64,000 nucleotides of DNA from contig NZ_JNJA01000007.1 of the NCBI RefSeq assembly GCF_000702665.1, positions 186,001 to 250,000 on the forward strand, written 5' to 3'. The notes beneath the pieces are model-generated. The model did no database searches and had not been told where the DNA came from. It saw nothing but the letters and a program-made list of their open reading frames with translations. Below, one piece after another: positions 51,856 through 61,178 of the stretch. Position 1 is the stretch's first letter. Each line of letters opens with the position of its first letter. Position numbers and translations under genes: made by a program. This stretch comes from Solidesulfovibrio alcoholivorans DSM 5433 (GTDB taxonomy: Bacteria; Desulfobacterota; Desulfovibrionia; Desulfovibrionales; Desulfovibrionaceae).

Positions 51856-52470
51856 ATGTCCGACACCACCATGCGGCTCATTGCCGCCTATACCGAGGAC
51901 GCGCTCGCCCTGCGCGCCCGTTTTTTCAGTGAAAACGCGGCGCTCGTGGACGACGCGGCCCGGACCATGGCCGTTTCCCTGGCCCGGGGCGGCAAGATTC
52001 TTTTTTGCGGCAACGGCGGTTCGGCCGCCGACGCCCAGCATCTGGCCGCGGAGTTCGTCAACCGCTTCGAGCTGGAACGCCCGCCCCTGCCCGCCCTGGC
52101 CTTGACCACCGACTCGTCGATACTTACCGCTATCGGCAACGACTACGGATTCGATCAGGTCTTCGCCAAACAGGTGCAGGCGCTGGCCCGACCCGGCGAC
52201 GTGGTGGTCGGCATCTCCACCTCCGGCAACAGCCCCAATGTCCTGGCCGCCCTGCGCGCCGCACGGGAAAAGGGCTGCGTGACCATGGGGCTGGCCGGGA
52301 AAAACGGGGCCATCGTGACCGCATGCGACCTGGCCCTGCTCGTGCCCCACGAGCGCACCGCGCTCATCCAGGAGGTGCACATCGCCATCGGGCACCTGCT
52401 GTGCAAGCTCACCGACCATTACCTCTTCGAGGCGGTCATGGAGCTCGAGCCCTACCTCGAAGGCCGGTAG
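51856..52470 (+). CDS. gmhA: Phosphoheptose isomerase
   Basis: 204 residues. SIS-fold sequence with [100 protein letters not shown], matching the GmhA pattern in which a conserved Glu and His bind zinc. It converts sedoheptulose 7-phosphate to glycero-manno-heptose 7-phosphate for LPS core. RBS GGGGAGG. Followed by fmdB-like and hemC genes on the same strand. Confidence 0.93.
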   Translation: MSDTTMRLIAAYTEDALALRARFFSENAALVDDAARTMAVSLARGGKILFCGNGGSAADAQHLAAEFVNRFELERPPLPALALTTDSSILTAIGNDYGFDQVFAKQVQALARPGDVVVGISTSGNSPNVLAALRAAREKGCVTMGLAGKNGAIVTACDLALLVPHERTALIQEVHIAIGHLLCKLTDHYLFEAVMELEPYLEGR

Positions 52471-52518
52471 GGCGTCCGTCGCCGTCCATGATCCTTTTTG
52501 CGTAAGGAGTCTCAGCCC

Positions 52519-52755
52519 ATGCCCATTTATGAGTACATCTGCGAAAAATGCGGCGCGCAATTCGAGGATATCGTGTCCGCTTCGGCCACGACCTGCCCGC
52601 CCTGCCCCAAATGCGCCTCGGGCGACACGAAAAAACTGATGTCCACCTGCCGTACGCGCACCGGCGCCGGCCAGACCGGCGCGCGTACGGCCGCGCCGTC
52701 CTCGGGCGGCGGCTGCGCCGGATGCTCCGGCGGCAACTGCGCCAGCTGCCACTAG
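52519..52755 (+). CDS. FmdB-family zinc-ribbon protein
   Basis: 78 residues with RBS AAGGAG. MPIYEYICEKCGAQFEDIVS and CPPCPKCASGDTKKLMSTCR form the zinc ribbon (two CxxC), and the Gly/Ser/Cys-rich C-terminus ends SGGGCAGCSGGNCASCH. This is the usual form of the family in sulfate reducers. Function unknown; often proposed as regulatory. It is 48 bp after gmhA. A paralogue lacking the Cys-rich tail lies in the phage block at 19495. Confidence 0.85.
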   Translation: MPIYEYICEKCGAQFEDIVSASATTCPPCPKCASGDTKKLMSTCRTRTGAGQTGARTAAPSSGGGCAGCSGGNCASCH

Positions 52756-52970
52756 TGTTGCGGCCCTTAGGAATACGTCGGTATTTTTTAGGGAAAAGAT
52801 AACGATTCCGGGATGTCGCCCTCGAAAAGACACCACACTTCTTCGAGGGCGCGCCACAAGGCCGGCCCCACGTAAACCATGACCGGCCGGATCGCCGGCG
52901 ACGCCAAGCGCGCCCGCCGACGGTCGTCGGCCGTTTGCAACCCACGCTCCCAGGCGTCCGGACACCGTAC
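52756..52970 (+). repeat. Element E2: counterpart of E1, between fmdB and hemC
   Basis: 52764-52793 resembles the E1 hairpin (CCCTTAGGAATACGTCGG then TATTTTTTAGGG), followed at 52838 by CTTCTTCGAGGGCGCG. Here the second part forms its own 10 bp hairpin, CGCCCTCGAA...TTCGAGGGCG. It sits immediately after the fmdB stop and could act as a terminator before hemC. Confidence 0.5.
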
Positions 52971-53903
52971 ATGCGCGACAAACTCGTCATCGCCACCCGT
53001 GGCAGCAAACTGGCCCTGTGGCAGGCCAACCACGTGGCGGCCAGGCTGCGCGAAACCCATCCCGGGCTCGTCGTGGACCTGCTGCCCATCAAGACCAAGG
53101 GCGACAAGATCCTGGACGTGCCGCTGGCCAAGGTCGGCGGCAAGGGGCTTTTCGTCAAGGAAATCGAGGAAGCCCTTCTCGACGGCCGGGCCGACCTGGC
53201 CGTGCATTCCATGAAGGACGTGCCCGCCGAGCAGCCCGAGGGCCTCGTGGTCGGCATCGTGCCCGAGCGCGAAGACCCCTGCGACATGTTCCTGTCCGTG
53301 CGCCACGACTCCCTGGAGGCCCTGCCCGCCGGCGCGCGCGTCGGCACAAGCAGCCTGCGCCGCAAGGCCCAGCTCACGGCCATCCGCCGGGACCTCGACA
53401 TCACCGACCTGCGCGGCAACCTGGACACCCGGGTGGGCAAGCTCCTTGACGGCCAGTTCGACGCCATCGTCGTCGCGGCCGCGGGACTCAACCGCCTGGA
53501 CTTAAGCGCGCCGAAGGCCGTGCGCCTGACGCCGCCCCGCTTCCTGCCCGCCGCGGCCCAGGGGGCGCTCGGCATCGAATACCGCCTGGACGACCCGGAA
53601 ACCGCCGCCATGCTGGCCTTTTTCGACCACCCCGAAAGCCGCGACGCCGTGGCCGCCGAACGCGCCTTCCTGGCCCGCCTGGAAGGCGGCTGCCAGGTGC
53701 CCATCGCCGCCCACGCCGTGCTCGACGGGGACGCGCTCATCCTTTCCGGCCTCGTCGCCCACCCCGACTCCGGCGAGACCTACCGCGACACGGTAAACGG
53801 CCGCCGCGCCGACGCGGCCGCGCTCGGGCGCGCCCTGGCCGACACCCTGCTCGCCCGGGGAGCCAAAGCCATCCTCGAAGCCGTCTGCAAGGAAGGCTTC
53901 TGA
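52971..53903 (+). CDS. hemC: Porphobilinogen deaminase
   Basis: 310 residues from [20 protein letters not shown]. Motifs: [95 protein letters not shown] and the dipyrromethane Cys in [20 protein letters not shown]. It polymerises four porphobilinogens to hydroxymethylbilane for heme/siroheme/cobalamin. A short upstream extension to 52935 is rejected because its ATG lacks an RBS. Confidence 0.96.
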   Translation: MRDKLVIATRGSKLALWQANHVAARLRETHPGLVVDLLPIKTKGDKILDVPLAKVGGKGLFVKEIEEALLDGRADLAVHSMKDVPAEQPEGLVVGIVPEREDPCDMFLSVRHDSLEALPAGARVGTSSLRRKAQLTAIRRDLDITDLRGNLDTRVGKLLDGQFDAIVVAAAGLNRLDLSAPKAVRLTPPRFLPAAAQGALGIEYRLDDPETAAMLAFFDHPESRDAVAAERAFLARLEGGCQVPIAAHAVLDGDALILSGLVAHPDSGETYRDTVNGRRADAAALGRALADTLLARGAKAILEAVCKEGF

Positions 53904-53906
53904 GCC

Positions 53907-55214
53907 ATGACCAAAACCGTGCTGAAAAACCTGGCCTTCGGCCTGCTCGGCGCCGGCATCCTGGCGCTGATGGTCGCCATGGCCACGGGCAGCCGCTTAA
54001 ACGTCCACCCCGACGAGCTCGACCACATCAACGCCGCCCGCTACTTCATCACGTACTGGGATTTTCCGGCCCTGGACGACCCGCGGCTGGCCCACTCCTT
54101 CAGCAACTACGGCATCAGCTACCTGCAGCAGCTCGACATCGTCTATTTCTTCGCCGGCAAGTTCGCGCACCTGATCCTGCCTCTGGCAGGGAAAGACTAT
54201 ATCGCCCTGCGCTTTTTCGACATCTTCCTCTATGCCATCCTGATGGTCCTCTTCCTGCGCCTGCCCGATGACCGCAAGATCGCATTCGTGCCGCTTTTCA
54301 TCACGCCGCAACTCTGGTACGTCTTCAGCTATTTCAACGGCGACGCCTTTCCGACCTTTCTCACCTTCTGCATCGTCTACCTGGCGGCCCGGCTCGATCC
54401 GCCCGTCGCGCCCCTGCCGCTGACGCTGCGCGACAAGGATGCCAGGCGATTGCTGTACATGGGCCTTCTGCTCGGCCTCGTGGTCGTTTCCAAACAGAAT
54501 TTCTATGTCTTCGCGGCCTTCACGCTGGCGTTCTTCGGAGTGTGCGGCCTGCACGCCCGCAACATGGGTGCGGCCGCGAAAAACGCAGCCGTGGTCTTTT
54601 TGCTGGCTGCCGCGATCTTCGGCGCGCGCTGGGGGCACAACGTCTTCATCAACCGCACCGTGCGGCCGGAAGTGCCGACGCAAAACGCGGAGAAATACGC
54701 CCGCGAGGACTACAAGCCCTCGGCCCAGGAGGCCGGCACCCAGTTCTGGGGCCTGCGCATGCGCGACCAGGGCCTGGCCTACCCGCAGCTTTTCACGGTC
54801 TGGACCTGGCACATCTGGTCGTTTCGCACCTCGTTCGGCGTCTACGACTACATGAAAATCTACGCGCCCTACGTCTACTACCGTTACATGGGCTACCTGC
54901 TCTGGACGCTCATGGGCGCGCTCGCCCTGGCGCTCATCATGCACGGCGGCCGCGGCGGCACGGCCGGCGTGCTCGTCTTTTTGCTCTTCGCCGCGCTCAC
55001 CGTATTCCAGTCCACCTGGCACTCCTGGACCTCCGATTTCCAGGCCCAGGGCCGCTACCTTTTCCCCATCGGGGCCATGGCCGGCATGGTGCTCGCCCGC
55101 TTCGCCCCGGCCGCCAATCGCACGCTGCCCGTCACCTTGCCCCTGGCCCTGGCCATGTGCGCCATGTCCGTCTACTCCTTCGTCTGGGTCGGGCTGGCGC
55201 ACATTCCGCACTGA
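53907..55214 (+). CDS. GT-C type multi-pass membrane glycosyltransferase
   Basis: 435 residues with ten or more membrane segments. The first loop has RLNVHPDELDHINAARYFI, the acidic motif (HPDE/D) used by GT-C mannosyltransferases and DUF2142-type proteins, and the last extracytoplasmic loop has TSDFQAQGRYLFPIGAMAG. It probably transfers sugars from a polyprenyl-phosphate donor to a surface glycan; the donor and acceptor are unknown. It starts 3 bp after the hemC stop, so expressed with it. Confidence 0.78.
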   Translation: MTKTVLKNLAFGLLGAGILALMVAMATGSRLNVHPDELDHINAARYFITYWDFPALDDPRLAHSFSNYGISYLQQLDIVYFFAGKFAHLILPLAGKDYIALRFFDIFLYAILMVLFLRLPDDRKIAFVPLFITPQLWYVFSYFNGDAFPTFLTFCIVYLAARLDPPVAPLPLTLRDKDARRLLYMGLLLGLVVVSKQNFYVFAAFTLAFFGVCGLHARNMGAAAKNAAVVFLLAAAIFGARWGHNVFINRTVRPEVPTQNAEKYAREDYKPSAQEAGTQFWGLRMRDQGLAYPQLFTVWTWHIWSFRTSFGVYDYMKIYAPYVYYRYMGYLLWTLMGALALALIMHGGRGGTAGVLVFLLFAALTVFQSTWHSWTSDFQAQGRYLFPIGAMAGMVLARFAPAANRTLPVTLPLALAMCAMSVYSFVWVGLAHIPH

Positions 55215-55246
55215 CGCCGTCTCGCCCGCTTCGACGCCGCGAAAAA

Positions 55247-55272
55247 CGAAAGGCCCCTTCCGGGGCCTTTCG
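55247..55272. terminator. Terminator between convergent genes
   Basis: CGAAAGGCCCC-ttc-CGGGGCCTTTCG. On the minus strand it is followed by TTTTT, so it mainly ends the TPR-protein transcript; on the plus strand the T-run is absent. Confidence 0.8.
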
Positions 55273-55293
55273 ACATCGTTGCATGCTGTACGC

Positions 55294-55857
55294 TTACTGC
55301 TGCATCATCGGCTTGTAGTGCATGGGGATCTTGATCTTGGGATCGAGTTCCTTGGCCTTCTTGAAATCGGCCTTGGCCTCGTCGAGCTTGGTCATGGCCC
55401 CGTAGCTGAGGGCGCGGTTCTTGTAATACACGGCCTGCTGCACGCCGGCCTTGCTGTGTTCGATGGCCTTGGTCAGGTCGGCCACGGCCTCGGCATGCTT
55501 GTTTTGCATGGCCAGGATGCGCGCCCGGTCATAGTAGGCGGCGGTATAGTCGGGCTTGAGTTCGATGGCCTTGGACAGGTCGGTCAGGGCCTCGGCGGTC
55601 ATCTTCTTGTTGGCGTAGGCCGTGCCCCGATTGGTCAGGGCCAGCGGCAGGATGTCCTTGGGCGTGGCCGGGTTGTCGATGACCTTGGTCAGGGCTTCGA
55701 TGCCGGCATTCCAATGGCGTTCGTTCACGGCCTGAACACCCTTGGCGTATTCGGTGCTGATGGGATCGGACGCGGCCGACTTTTTCTTGGCTTCGGCCTG
55801 TCCGGCGCAAAGCATCAACACGGCTGCAAGCATGACGATGAATAAGCGACGATACAT
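55294..55857 (-). CDS. Secreted TPR protein
   Basis: 187 residues. Signal peptide MYRRLFIVMLAAVLMLCAGQ (probably cleaved after AEA), then TPR units: STEYAKGVQAVNERHWNAGI, ALTNRGTAYANKKMTAEALT, DLSKAIELKPDYTAAYYDRA, AVYYKNRALSYGAMTKLDEA. Three to four repeats form a periplasmic scaffold. No enzymatic motif. Neighbours are unrelated, so the partner is unknown. Confidence 0.85.
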   Translation of the reverse strand: MYRRLFIVMLAAVLMLCAGQAEAKKKSAASDPISTEYAKGVQAVNERHWNAGIEALTKVIDNPATPKDILPLALTNRGTAYANKKMTAEALTDLSKAIELKPDYTAAYYDRARILAMQNKHAEAVADLTKAIEHSKAGVQQAVYYKNRALSYGAMTKLDEAKADFKKAKELDPKIKIPMHYKPMMQQ

Positions 55858-55898
55858 GGCATTACTCCAGGGTTGATGGTGTCGGTCCCTTATTGCAC

Positions 55899-55927
55899 CT
55901 TATGCTTACTCCGCTGACTTTGCGCAA
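55899..55927 (-). promoter_or_regulatory. Candidate promoter for the secreted TPR gene
   Basis: Minus strand TTGCGC, 17 bp, CATAAG, about 45 bp upstream of the ATG at 55857. Confidence 0.4.
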
Positions 55928-56101
55928 GGGGAAATCCAAACAAAACGGCTCACGTTACTACAATTTCCCCTTCTATCAATTGTCATAAATACACGATTAA
56001 CAATAGCATACGCCCCTTCGCTCACGGCTTCACGCCGGGCGAGCCACACCACACCTCCCAAGCATCATTTGCTTTTCTCAAACCGTCTTCGCCGCAACGA
56101 A

Positions 56102-56142
56102 AAGGCGCGACGCCGCCGGGTCTGACGGGCGGCGTCGCGCCT
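56102..56142 (-). terminator. Terminator downstream of cobT
   Basis: AAGGCGCGACGCCGCC paired with GGCGGCGTCGCGCCTT around a 9-base loop; on the minus strand followed by TTTTCGTT. Confidence 0.65.
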
Positions 56143-56250
56143 TGCGGCAACACCTATCGCATCCCCGAAAAGCGCGCGTGCCTTCTCCGAGGGAAGCCAC
56201 TGTTGCATGATTTCTTTATTAAACAATAGCGTATCGGCAAGGGAACACCA

Positions 56251-57318
56251 TTACGCGCCGCTGTCCACGCCGGCCGAGGCGAACGTGGCCATGTCGTTGT
56301 AGATGTTCGCGCCGGCGCGCATGAGAAAAAGCGCCAGGGCCGCCCCCGTGCCCTCGCCCAGGCGCAACCCCAGGTCGAGCAAGGGCTTTTGTCCCAAGGC
56401 GTACATGATGGGCGCGTAGCCGGGCTCGGCCGAGGCGTGGCTGATGAAGGCGTAGCCGGCCACGGCCGGAGCGATGGCCCGGGCGGCCACGTAGCCGGCG
56501 GTGGAGATGAAGCCGTCCACGGCGATGGGAAGCTTTTGCGCCGCCGCGCCAAGCACGAGCCCGGCCAGGCAGGCGATTTCCAGCCCGCCGAGCGCGGCGA
56601 GGATGGCCACGGGATCGCCCGAGGAGACGATCTCGCAGTGCAGGCGCAGGGCCTTGGCCACGATGGCGGCCTTGCGCGCGACGCCCGAGGCGTCGAGTCC
56701 CGTGCCCGGCCCGGTGACCGTTTCCGGCTCCAACCCCAGGTAGGCGCAAAAAAGCGCGGTGGAAGGCGTGGTGTTGGCGATGCCCATGTCGCCCGTGCCC
56801 AGGGCCTTGATACCCGACGCGGCGGCCTCGGCGGCGAGCGATGCGCCGAGCAGCAGGGCCTTTTCGCAGGTGACGCGGCTCATGGCCGGCCCCTCGGCCA
56901 GGTTGGCGGTCCCAGAGGCCACGCGCGCGCCCGCGAAGCGGGGATGGGAGGGAAAAGGCTCACCCAGGCAGCCGGCGTCCACCACGCGCAGATCGATGCC
57001 CGCGGTGTCGGCCAGCACGTTGATGCCCGCGCCGCCCGCCAGGAAATTGGCTACCATCTGCCGGGTGACCTCCTGGGGAAAGAGGCTCACGCCTGCCGCG
57101 GCCACGCCGTGGTCTCCGGCGCAGACGTAGATGCGGGCCGGATCGACAACCGGGGCCTTGCCGCCGCGAATGACGAACAGGCGCGCGGCCAGTTCCTCGA
57201 GGCGGCCGAGGCTGCCGCGCGGTTTGGTCAGATTGTCCAGGTGGGCCTGCGCCACGGGGAAAAGCGTGGCGTCCACGGGGGTGATGGCGGCGAGCAGTTC
57301 GCGCAGGGTGGCGGGCAT
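56251..57318 (-). CDS. cobT: Nicotinate-nucleotide-dimethylbenzimidazole phosphoribosyltransferase
   Basis: 355 residues, the usual length, RBS AAAGGAG. Motifs: LDNLTKPRGSLGRLEELAAR, YVCAGDHGVAAAGVSLFPQE, TRQMVANFLAGGAGINVLAD, LGTGDMGIANTTPSTALFCA, GGLEIACLAGLVLGAAAQKL, AVDGFISTAGYVAARAIAP, and the catalytic Glu region RLGEGTGAALALFLMRAGAN. It activates lower-ligand bases for cobalamin nucleotide-loop assembly. No other cobalamin gene is adjacent. Confidence 0.95.
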   Translation of the reverse strand: MPATLRELLAAITPVDATLFPVAQAHLDNLTKPRGSLGRLEELAARLFVIRGGKAPVVDPARIYVCAGDHGVAAAGVSLFPQEVTRQMVANFLAGGAGINVLADTAGIDLRVVDAGCLGEPFPSHPRFAGARVASGTANLAEGPAMSRVTCEKALLLGASLAAEAAASGIKALGTGDMGIANTTPSTALFCAYLGLEPETVTGPGTGLDASGVARKAAIVAKALRLHCEIVSSGDPVAILAALGGLEIACLAGLVLGAAAQKLPIAVDGFISTAGYVAARAIAPAVAGYAFISHASAEPGYAPIMYALGQKPLLDLGLRLGEGTGAALALFLMRAGANIYNDMATFASAGVDSGA

Positions 57319-57434
57319 GGAGACTCCTTTGCAATGCGCCGCCCCGTCCGGCCCGTTGGAAGCACGGGCGGACCGGCGGCGGGTTGAGCGATGCGTTCAA
57401 GCGAGAAAACGGGCGTTTCGCGCCACGGGCTCCT

Positions 57435-58766
57435 TCAGGACGTGAAGGCCGTGAACCGGGGCTGTCCGGTGGAATCGAGCACGGCCTGCCAGTAGTCGGA
57501 GCCGGTGTCGATGCGCTTGCGCTCGCGGGTGACCAGGGGCAACGGCACGTGGACGTAGCGGTCGTTGACCGAGCCGATCATGATGCCGGTCTTGCCGGCC
57601 ATGCCGGCGTGCACGGCCAGGCGGCCGAGAAAGCCGCAGTAGACGGCGTCGGAAGTGTTGGCCGCCACGGCGCGCACGATGTAGCTCGGGTCGATGACCT
57701 TGAGCGTGAGGGGAAGGTCCTTGGCCTTGCAGTGGCGTTTGACGGCGGCGGCGAAGAGGCCGCAGAAATCGCCGAGCACCGGGTTGCCCGACGGGTCGCT
57801 GCGCCCGGTTTCCGGCACGAGGTGCTGTCCCGCGCCTTCGGCGGCCACGACCACGGCATGGCCGCGGGAGCGCAGCCGTTTTTCCAGGACGTCGAGCACG
57901 CCGCCCTCGCCTTCCAGGGCGAAGGGCTCCTCGGGCACGAGCACCATGTTGACGTGCTTGAGCCCCATGCTGGCCTCGGCGGCGATGAACCCGGACTGCC
58001 GGCCCATGAGCTTGACAAGGCCCACGCCGTAAGGCGCGCCGAGCGCCTCGACATGGGCGCAGGCAATGGCTTCCGTCGCCTGCTGCACGGCCGTGGAAAA
58101 GCCGAACGTGCGCGAGACGAAATGGATGTCGTTGTCCACGGTCTTGGGGATGCACACGATGCCGATGGCCAGCCCGCGCGAGGCGATCTCCGCCTGGATG
58201 GCCGATGCGGCGCGCAGGGTGCCCACGCCGCCGATGCACACGCAAAAGCCGATGCCCATGCGTTCCATGGCGTCCACGATCTCGTCCACGGGTTGCGGCC
58301 CGCGCGAGGAGCCGAGGATCGTGCCGCCGAATTCGTGGATTTCGGCCACGTTTTTCGGCGAGAATTCCAGCACGTCATGACGGCAGGACGGGATGAAGCC
58401 GCGCAGGCCGTAGCGGATGCCGAGCGTGGCGGCCACGCCGTACTGGTGGTGCGCCTCCATGACGATGGAGCGGATGACGTCGTTGATACCCGGGCAGATG
58501 CCGCCGCAGGTGACGATGGCGACCTTGGTCTTGTGCGAGGTGAAAAAAAGCCTTTCGCGCGGCCCGGCCTCTTCGAAAAAGACGGGCGTGGCCCCGTCGC
58601 AGGTCACGGAGCCGCGCGTGATGCCGACGAGCACGCCGGCGTCGTCCGGCACGAACGCGCCCACGCGTTTGGGGCTTTCGCAGGCCGGCGCGCCGAGTGT
58701 CGGCACGGCCGTCTCCGCGGCGGTCAGGGGCGGCATGTTGGGCAGGGCGTCCTTGTTGTTGCGCAT
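57435..58766 (-). CDS. 6-phosphofructokinase homologue with altered GGDGT loop
   Basis: 443 residues from MRNNKDALPNMPPL (RBS AAGGAG). It follows the TP0108/plant-type PFK group: VAIVTCGGICPGINDVIRSI, YGLRGFIPSCRHDVLEFSPK, FGGTILGSSRGPQPVDEIVD, VCIPKTVDNDIHFVSRTFGF with the catalytic base Asp211, VKLMGRQSGFIAAEASMGLK, LVPEEPFALEGEGG. The loop that normally reads IGGDGT, whose Asp helps bind Mg and phosphate donor, reads IGGVGTLRAA (Val181). Either activity is reduced or the protein has a different role. Single gene on its strand between cobT and a glycosyltransferase. Confidence 0.85.
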   Translation of the reverse strand: MRNNKDALPNMPPLTAAETAVPTLGAPACESPKRVGAFVPDDAGVLVGITRGSVTCDGATPVFFEEAGPRERLFFTSHKTKVAIVTCGGICPGINDVIRSIVMEAHHQYGVAATLGIRYGLRGFIPSCRHDVLEFSPKNVAEIHEFGGTILGSSRGPQPVDEIVDAMERMGIGFCVCIGGVGTLRAASAIQAEIASRGLAIGIVCIPKTVDNDIHFVSRTFGFSTAVQQATEAIACAHVEALGAPYGVGLVKLMGRQSGFIAAEASMGLKHVNMVLVPEEPFALEGEGGVLDVLEKRLRSRGHAVVVAAEGAGQHLVPETGRSDPSGNPVLGDFCGLFAAAVKRHCKAKDLPLTLKVIDPSYIVRAVAANTSDAVYCGFLGRLAVHAGMAGKTGIMIGSVNDRYVHVPLPLVTRERKRIDTGSDYWQAVLDSTGQPRFTAFTS

Positions 58767-58863
58767 GGCGACTCCTTGCGGCATCACGGTTGAAACGGGA
58801 CGGCCGCTCTGGTGTTAGCCTTTTGGCGTTGCGGCGGCAACCGCCGCCCGGCAAGGTGACGAC

Positions 58864-59847
58864 GTGAAACGCATTTTCGTATTCCTGCCCCCGTTGCGCT
58901 CGGTTTCCGGCGGCCTGGCCGTGCTTGCGGACACGGCCGCCGGGCTTGCCGCCCTGGGGCGCGACGTGGTCCTCGTGCTGCGCGAACCCGGGACCACGCC
59001 GCTGTCGCTTCCGGCCGGACTGCCGGTCGTCCCCCTGGCGGCTGCGGGCATGACGCCGGATGACGTCTATCTCGTGCCCGAGGGCTGGCCCAACGCCCTG
59101 GCCCCGGGCTTTGCCGCCGGGGCGCGCTGCGTGGTCTACTGCCAGAACTGGGCGTACCTTTTCAACGGCCTGCCCGAGGGCGTGGGCTGGGACAGGCTGC
59201 CGGTCTCGTTTGTGGCCGTTTCCGACCCCGTCGCGCGCCACATCGAACTGGCCCTGGGCACGCTTCCGCCGGTGCTGCGCCCGGGCATCGATCCGGCGCG
59301 CTTTCATCCTCCCGCGTCCAAGCCCGCGCCGGACCCCGTGCGCGTGGGCTTCATGCCGCGAAAGAACAAGGCCCTGGCAACCATGATCCGAAACGTGGTC
59401 GCCGCGCGCGCGCCGCGCACGGGCCTTGCCCTGGAATGGGTCGCCATCGACGGCCTGCCGCCGGACGGCGTGGCCGAGGCGCTGCGCCCCTGCCACGTGT
59501 TCCTGGCCACGGGCTTTCCCGAGGGCTGCCCCCTGCCGCCGCTCGAGGCCATGGCCTGCGGCTGCGTGGTCGCCGGCTTCGCCGGCTTCGGCGGCTTCGA
59601 CTACATGCGCCAGGCCGGCGACGGCGGCTATGTTCCATCGGTTCCCCTGCGTGGCGTGCCCTGGGGTGGCAACGGATTTTACGCGGCGGACAATGACGTT
59701 TTCGGGGCGACGGCGTGCCTGGAAGCGGCGGCGCGGCTGTGGCTCGAAGGAGGGGAGGCGCTCGAGGGCGTGCTCGCGAACTCGAAAAGGACCGCCGTGG
59801 CCTACGGCCCGGGACAACGCCTGCAATGCCTCAAAGATTTCTTTTGA
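58864..59847 (+). CDS. Glycosyltransferase, GT4-like
   Basis: 327 residues from a GTG (RBS AAGGTGA). N-terminal Gly-rich loop MKRIFVFLPPLRSVSGGLAV, a centre with VYCQNWAYLFNGLPEGVGWD, VAVSDPVARHIELALGTLPP, VLRPGIDPARFHPPA and VRVGFMPRKNKA, and the donor-binding FPEGCPLPPLEAMACGCVVA motif. Probably cytoplasmic, acting in surface glycan assembly. It is divergent from the PFK homologue. Substrate unknown. Confidence 0.8.
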   Translation: MKRIFVFLPPLRSVSGGLAVLADTAAGLAALGRDVVLVLREPGTTPLSLPAGLPVVPLAAAGMTPDDVYLVPEGWPNALAPGFAAGARCVVYCQNWAYLFNGLPEGVGWDRLPVSFVAVSDPVARHIELALGTLPPVLRPGIDPARFHPPASKPAPDPVRVGFMPRKNKALATMIRNVVAARAPRTGLALEWVAIDGLPPDGVAEALRPCHVFLATGFPEGCPLPPLEAMACGCVVAGFAGFGGFDYMRQAGDGGYVPSVPLRGVPWGGNGFYAADNDVFGATACLEAAARLWLEGGEALEGVLANSKRTAVAYGPGQRLQCLKDFF

Positions 59848-59870
59848 TACCGGGATGTTAAAAAATTTCT

Positions 59871-59899
59871 TTCCCAAAACAACCTTTCCGGCCTAGAAT
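59871..59899 (+). promoter_or_regulatory. Candidate promoter for the aminotransferase-mnmE unit
   Basis: TTCCCA (-35), 17 bp, TAGAAT (-10), about 70 bp upstream of the GTG at 59970. Confidence 0.5.
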
Positions 59900-59969
59900 A
59901 TCGCGACCGGCCGCGTCGACGGGCCAGTCGCCCGCCCGATTCACGGCCTCCACAGCAGGAGGTTCCATC

Positions 59970-61172
59970 GTGCCCGCTTTCGCCAAACGCATGTCCCAGG
60001 TGCGCCGCTCGTTCATCCGGGAAATCCTCAAGGTCACCGCCGATCCGTCCATCATTTCCTTCGCCGGCGGCCTGCCCAAGCCCGACCTCTTCCCCACCGG
60101 CCCCATGGCCGACGCCGCCGCACGCGTACTTGCCGAAAACGGCTCCGCCGCCCTGCAATACTCCGTCACCGAGGGCGAGCCCGCCCTTCGCGAATGGATC
60201 GCCGCCCGCTACAAGGCGAAAAAAGGCATGGACGTCGATCCGGCCAACGTCCTCATCACCAACGGCTCCCAGCAAAGCCTCGACCTGCTCGGCAAGGTCT
60301 TCCTCGACCCCGGCGACGTGGTGGCCGTGGAACTACCCGGCTACATCGGGGCCATCCAGGCCTTTTCCGTGTTCGAGCCCGCCTTCACCGGCGTGCCGCT
60401 GACAGCCGCCGGCCCGGACATCGACCGCCTCACCGACGCCCTCGTGAGCCAAAAGGCCAAGATGTTCTACGCCGTGCCCAATTTCCAGAACCCCTCGGGC
60501 CTGACCTATTCCCTGGAGGCCCGTCGCGCCGTGGCCGAAACGCTGCGTGTGGCCGACACGGTCTTCGTCGAGGACGACCCCTACGGCGAACTGCGCTTTT
60601 TCGGTGAGCCCCAGCCGCCGGTTTCGGCGTTCCTGACAGGCGACGCCTACATGCTCGGCACCTTCTCCAAGATCGCCGCCCCGGGCCTGCGCCTGGGCTG
60701 GATCGTCGCCGACAAGGAAAGCCTGCCCAAGCTCGTCACGGCCAAGCAGGCCTCGGACCTGCACTGCTCCACCTTCGTGCAGCGCGTGCTCATCGACTAC
60801 CTCGCCCACAACGACCTCGACGCGCACATCGCGACCATCCGCAAGGTCTACGGCGAGCAGCGCGACCTCATGGTTTCGCGCATCAAGGCCGAATTCCCGC
60901 CCGAGGTGGTCTGCACCGAGCCCGAGGGCGGCATGTTCCTGTGGGTGACGCTGCCCGAAGGTTGCTCGGCGTTCGCGCTCTTTGACCTGTGCATCAAGGA
61001 GAAGGTGGCCTTCGTGCCGGGTGGGCCGTTCTTCGTGGACGGCGGCGGCGCGCGCGAGATGCGGCTCAACTTCTCCAACGCCGAACCCGAGCGCATCGCC
61101 GAGGGCATCGCCCGCATGGGCCGGGCCATCGAAAAGCTCCTGGCGCAGACAAGCTGCGCCGCGGTCGCGTAA
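59970..61172 (+). CDS. PLP-dependent class I aminotransferase (LysN/MocR-like)
   Basis: 400 residues, GTG start with RBS CAGGAGG. ADPSIISFAGGLPKPDLFPT and ALQYSVTEGEPALREWIAAR are typical of 2-aminoadipate/multi-substrate aminotransferases. NGSQQSLDLLGKVFLDPGDV, VPNFQNPSGLTYSLEARRAV, VEDDPYGELRFFGEP and the PLP-Lys loop GTFSKIAAPGLRLGWIVAD are all present, with MRLNFSNAEPERIAEGIARM near the end. It transaminates an alpha-amino acid, perhaps an aromatic or branched one. Six bases upstream of mnmE. Confidence 0.9.
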   Translation: MPAFAKRMSQVRRSFIREILKVTADPSIISFAGGLPKPDLFPTGPMADAAARVLAENGSAALQYSVTEGEPALREWIAARYKAKKGMDVDPANVLITNGSQQSLDLLGKVFLDPGDVVAVELPGYIGAIQAFSVFEPAFTGVPLTAAGPDIDRLTDALVSQKAKMFYAVPNFQNPSGLTYSLEARRAVAETLRVADTVFVEDDPYGELRFFGEPQPPVSAFLTGDAYMLGTFSKIAAPGLRLGWIVADKESLPKLVTAKQASDLHCSTFVQRVLIDYLAHNDLDAHIATIRKVYGEQRDLMVSRIKAEFPPEVVCTEPEGGMFLWVTLPEGCSAFALFDLCIKEKVAFVPGGPFFVDGGGAREMRLNFSNAEPERIAEGIARMGRAIEKLLAQTSCAAVA

Positions 61173-61178
61173 GCGCCC

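Larger units (their letters stand above)
55858..56250. other. Intergenic region, 393 bp
   Basis: AT-rich around 55940-56020 with no gene. It holds a promoter candidate for the TPR gene and the terminator at 56102. Nothing else is recognised. Confidence 0.6.

Noticed and set aside
52436-53740. 434-codon minus-strand frame opposite hemC
   Set aside because: hemC motifs and start are clear on the plus strand; the minus frame is Ser/Arg-rich noise.
57384-58793. 469-codon plus-strand frame opposite the phosphofructokinase gene
   Set aside because: Shadow of the minus-strand gene, which has intact motifs and an RBS.
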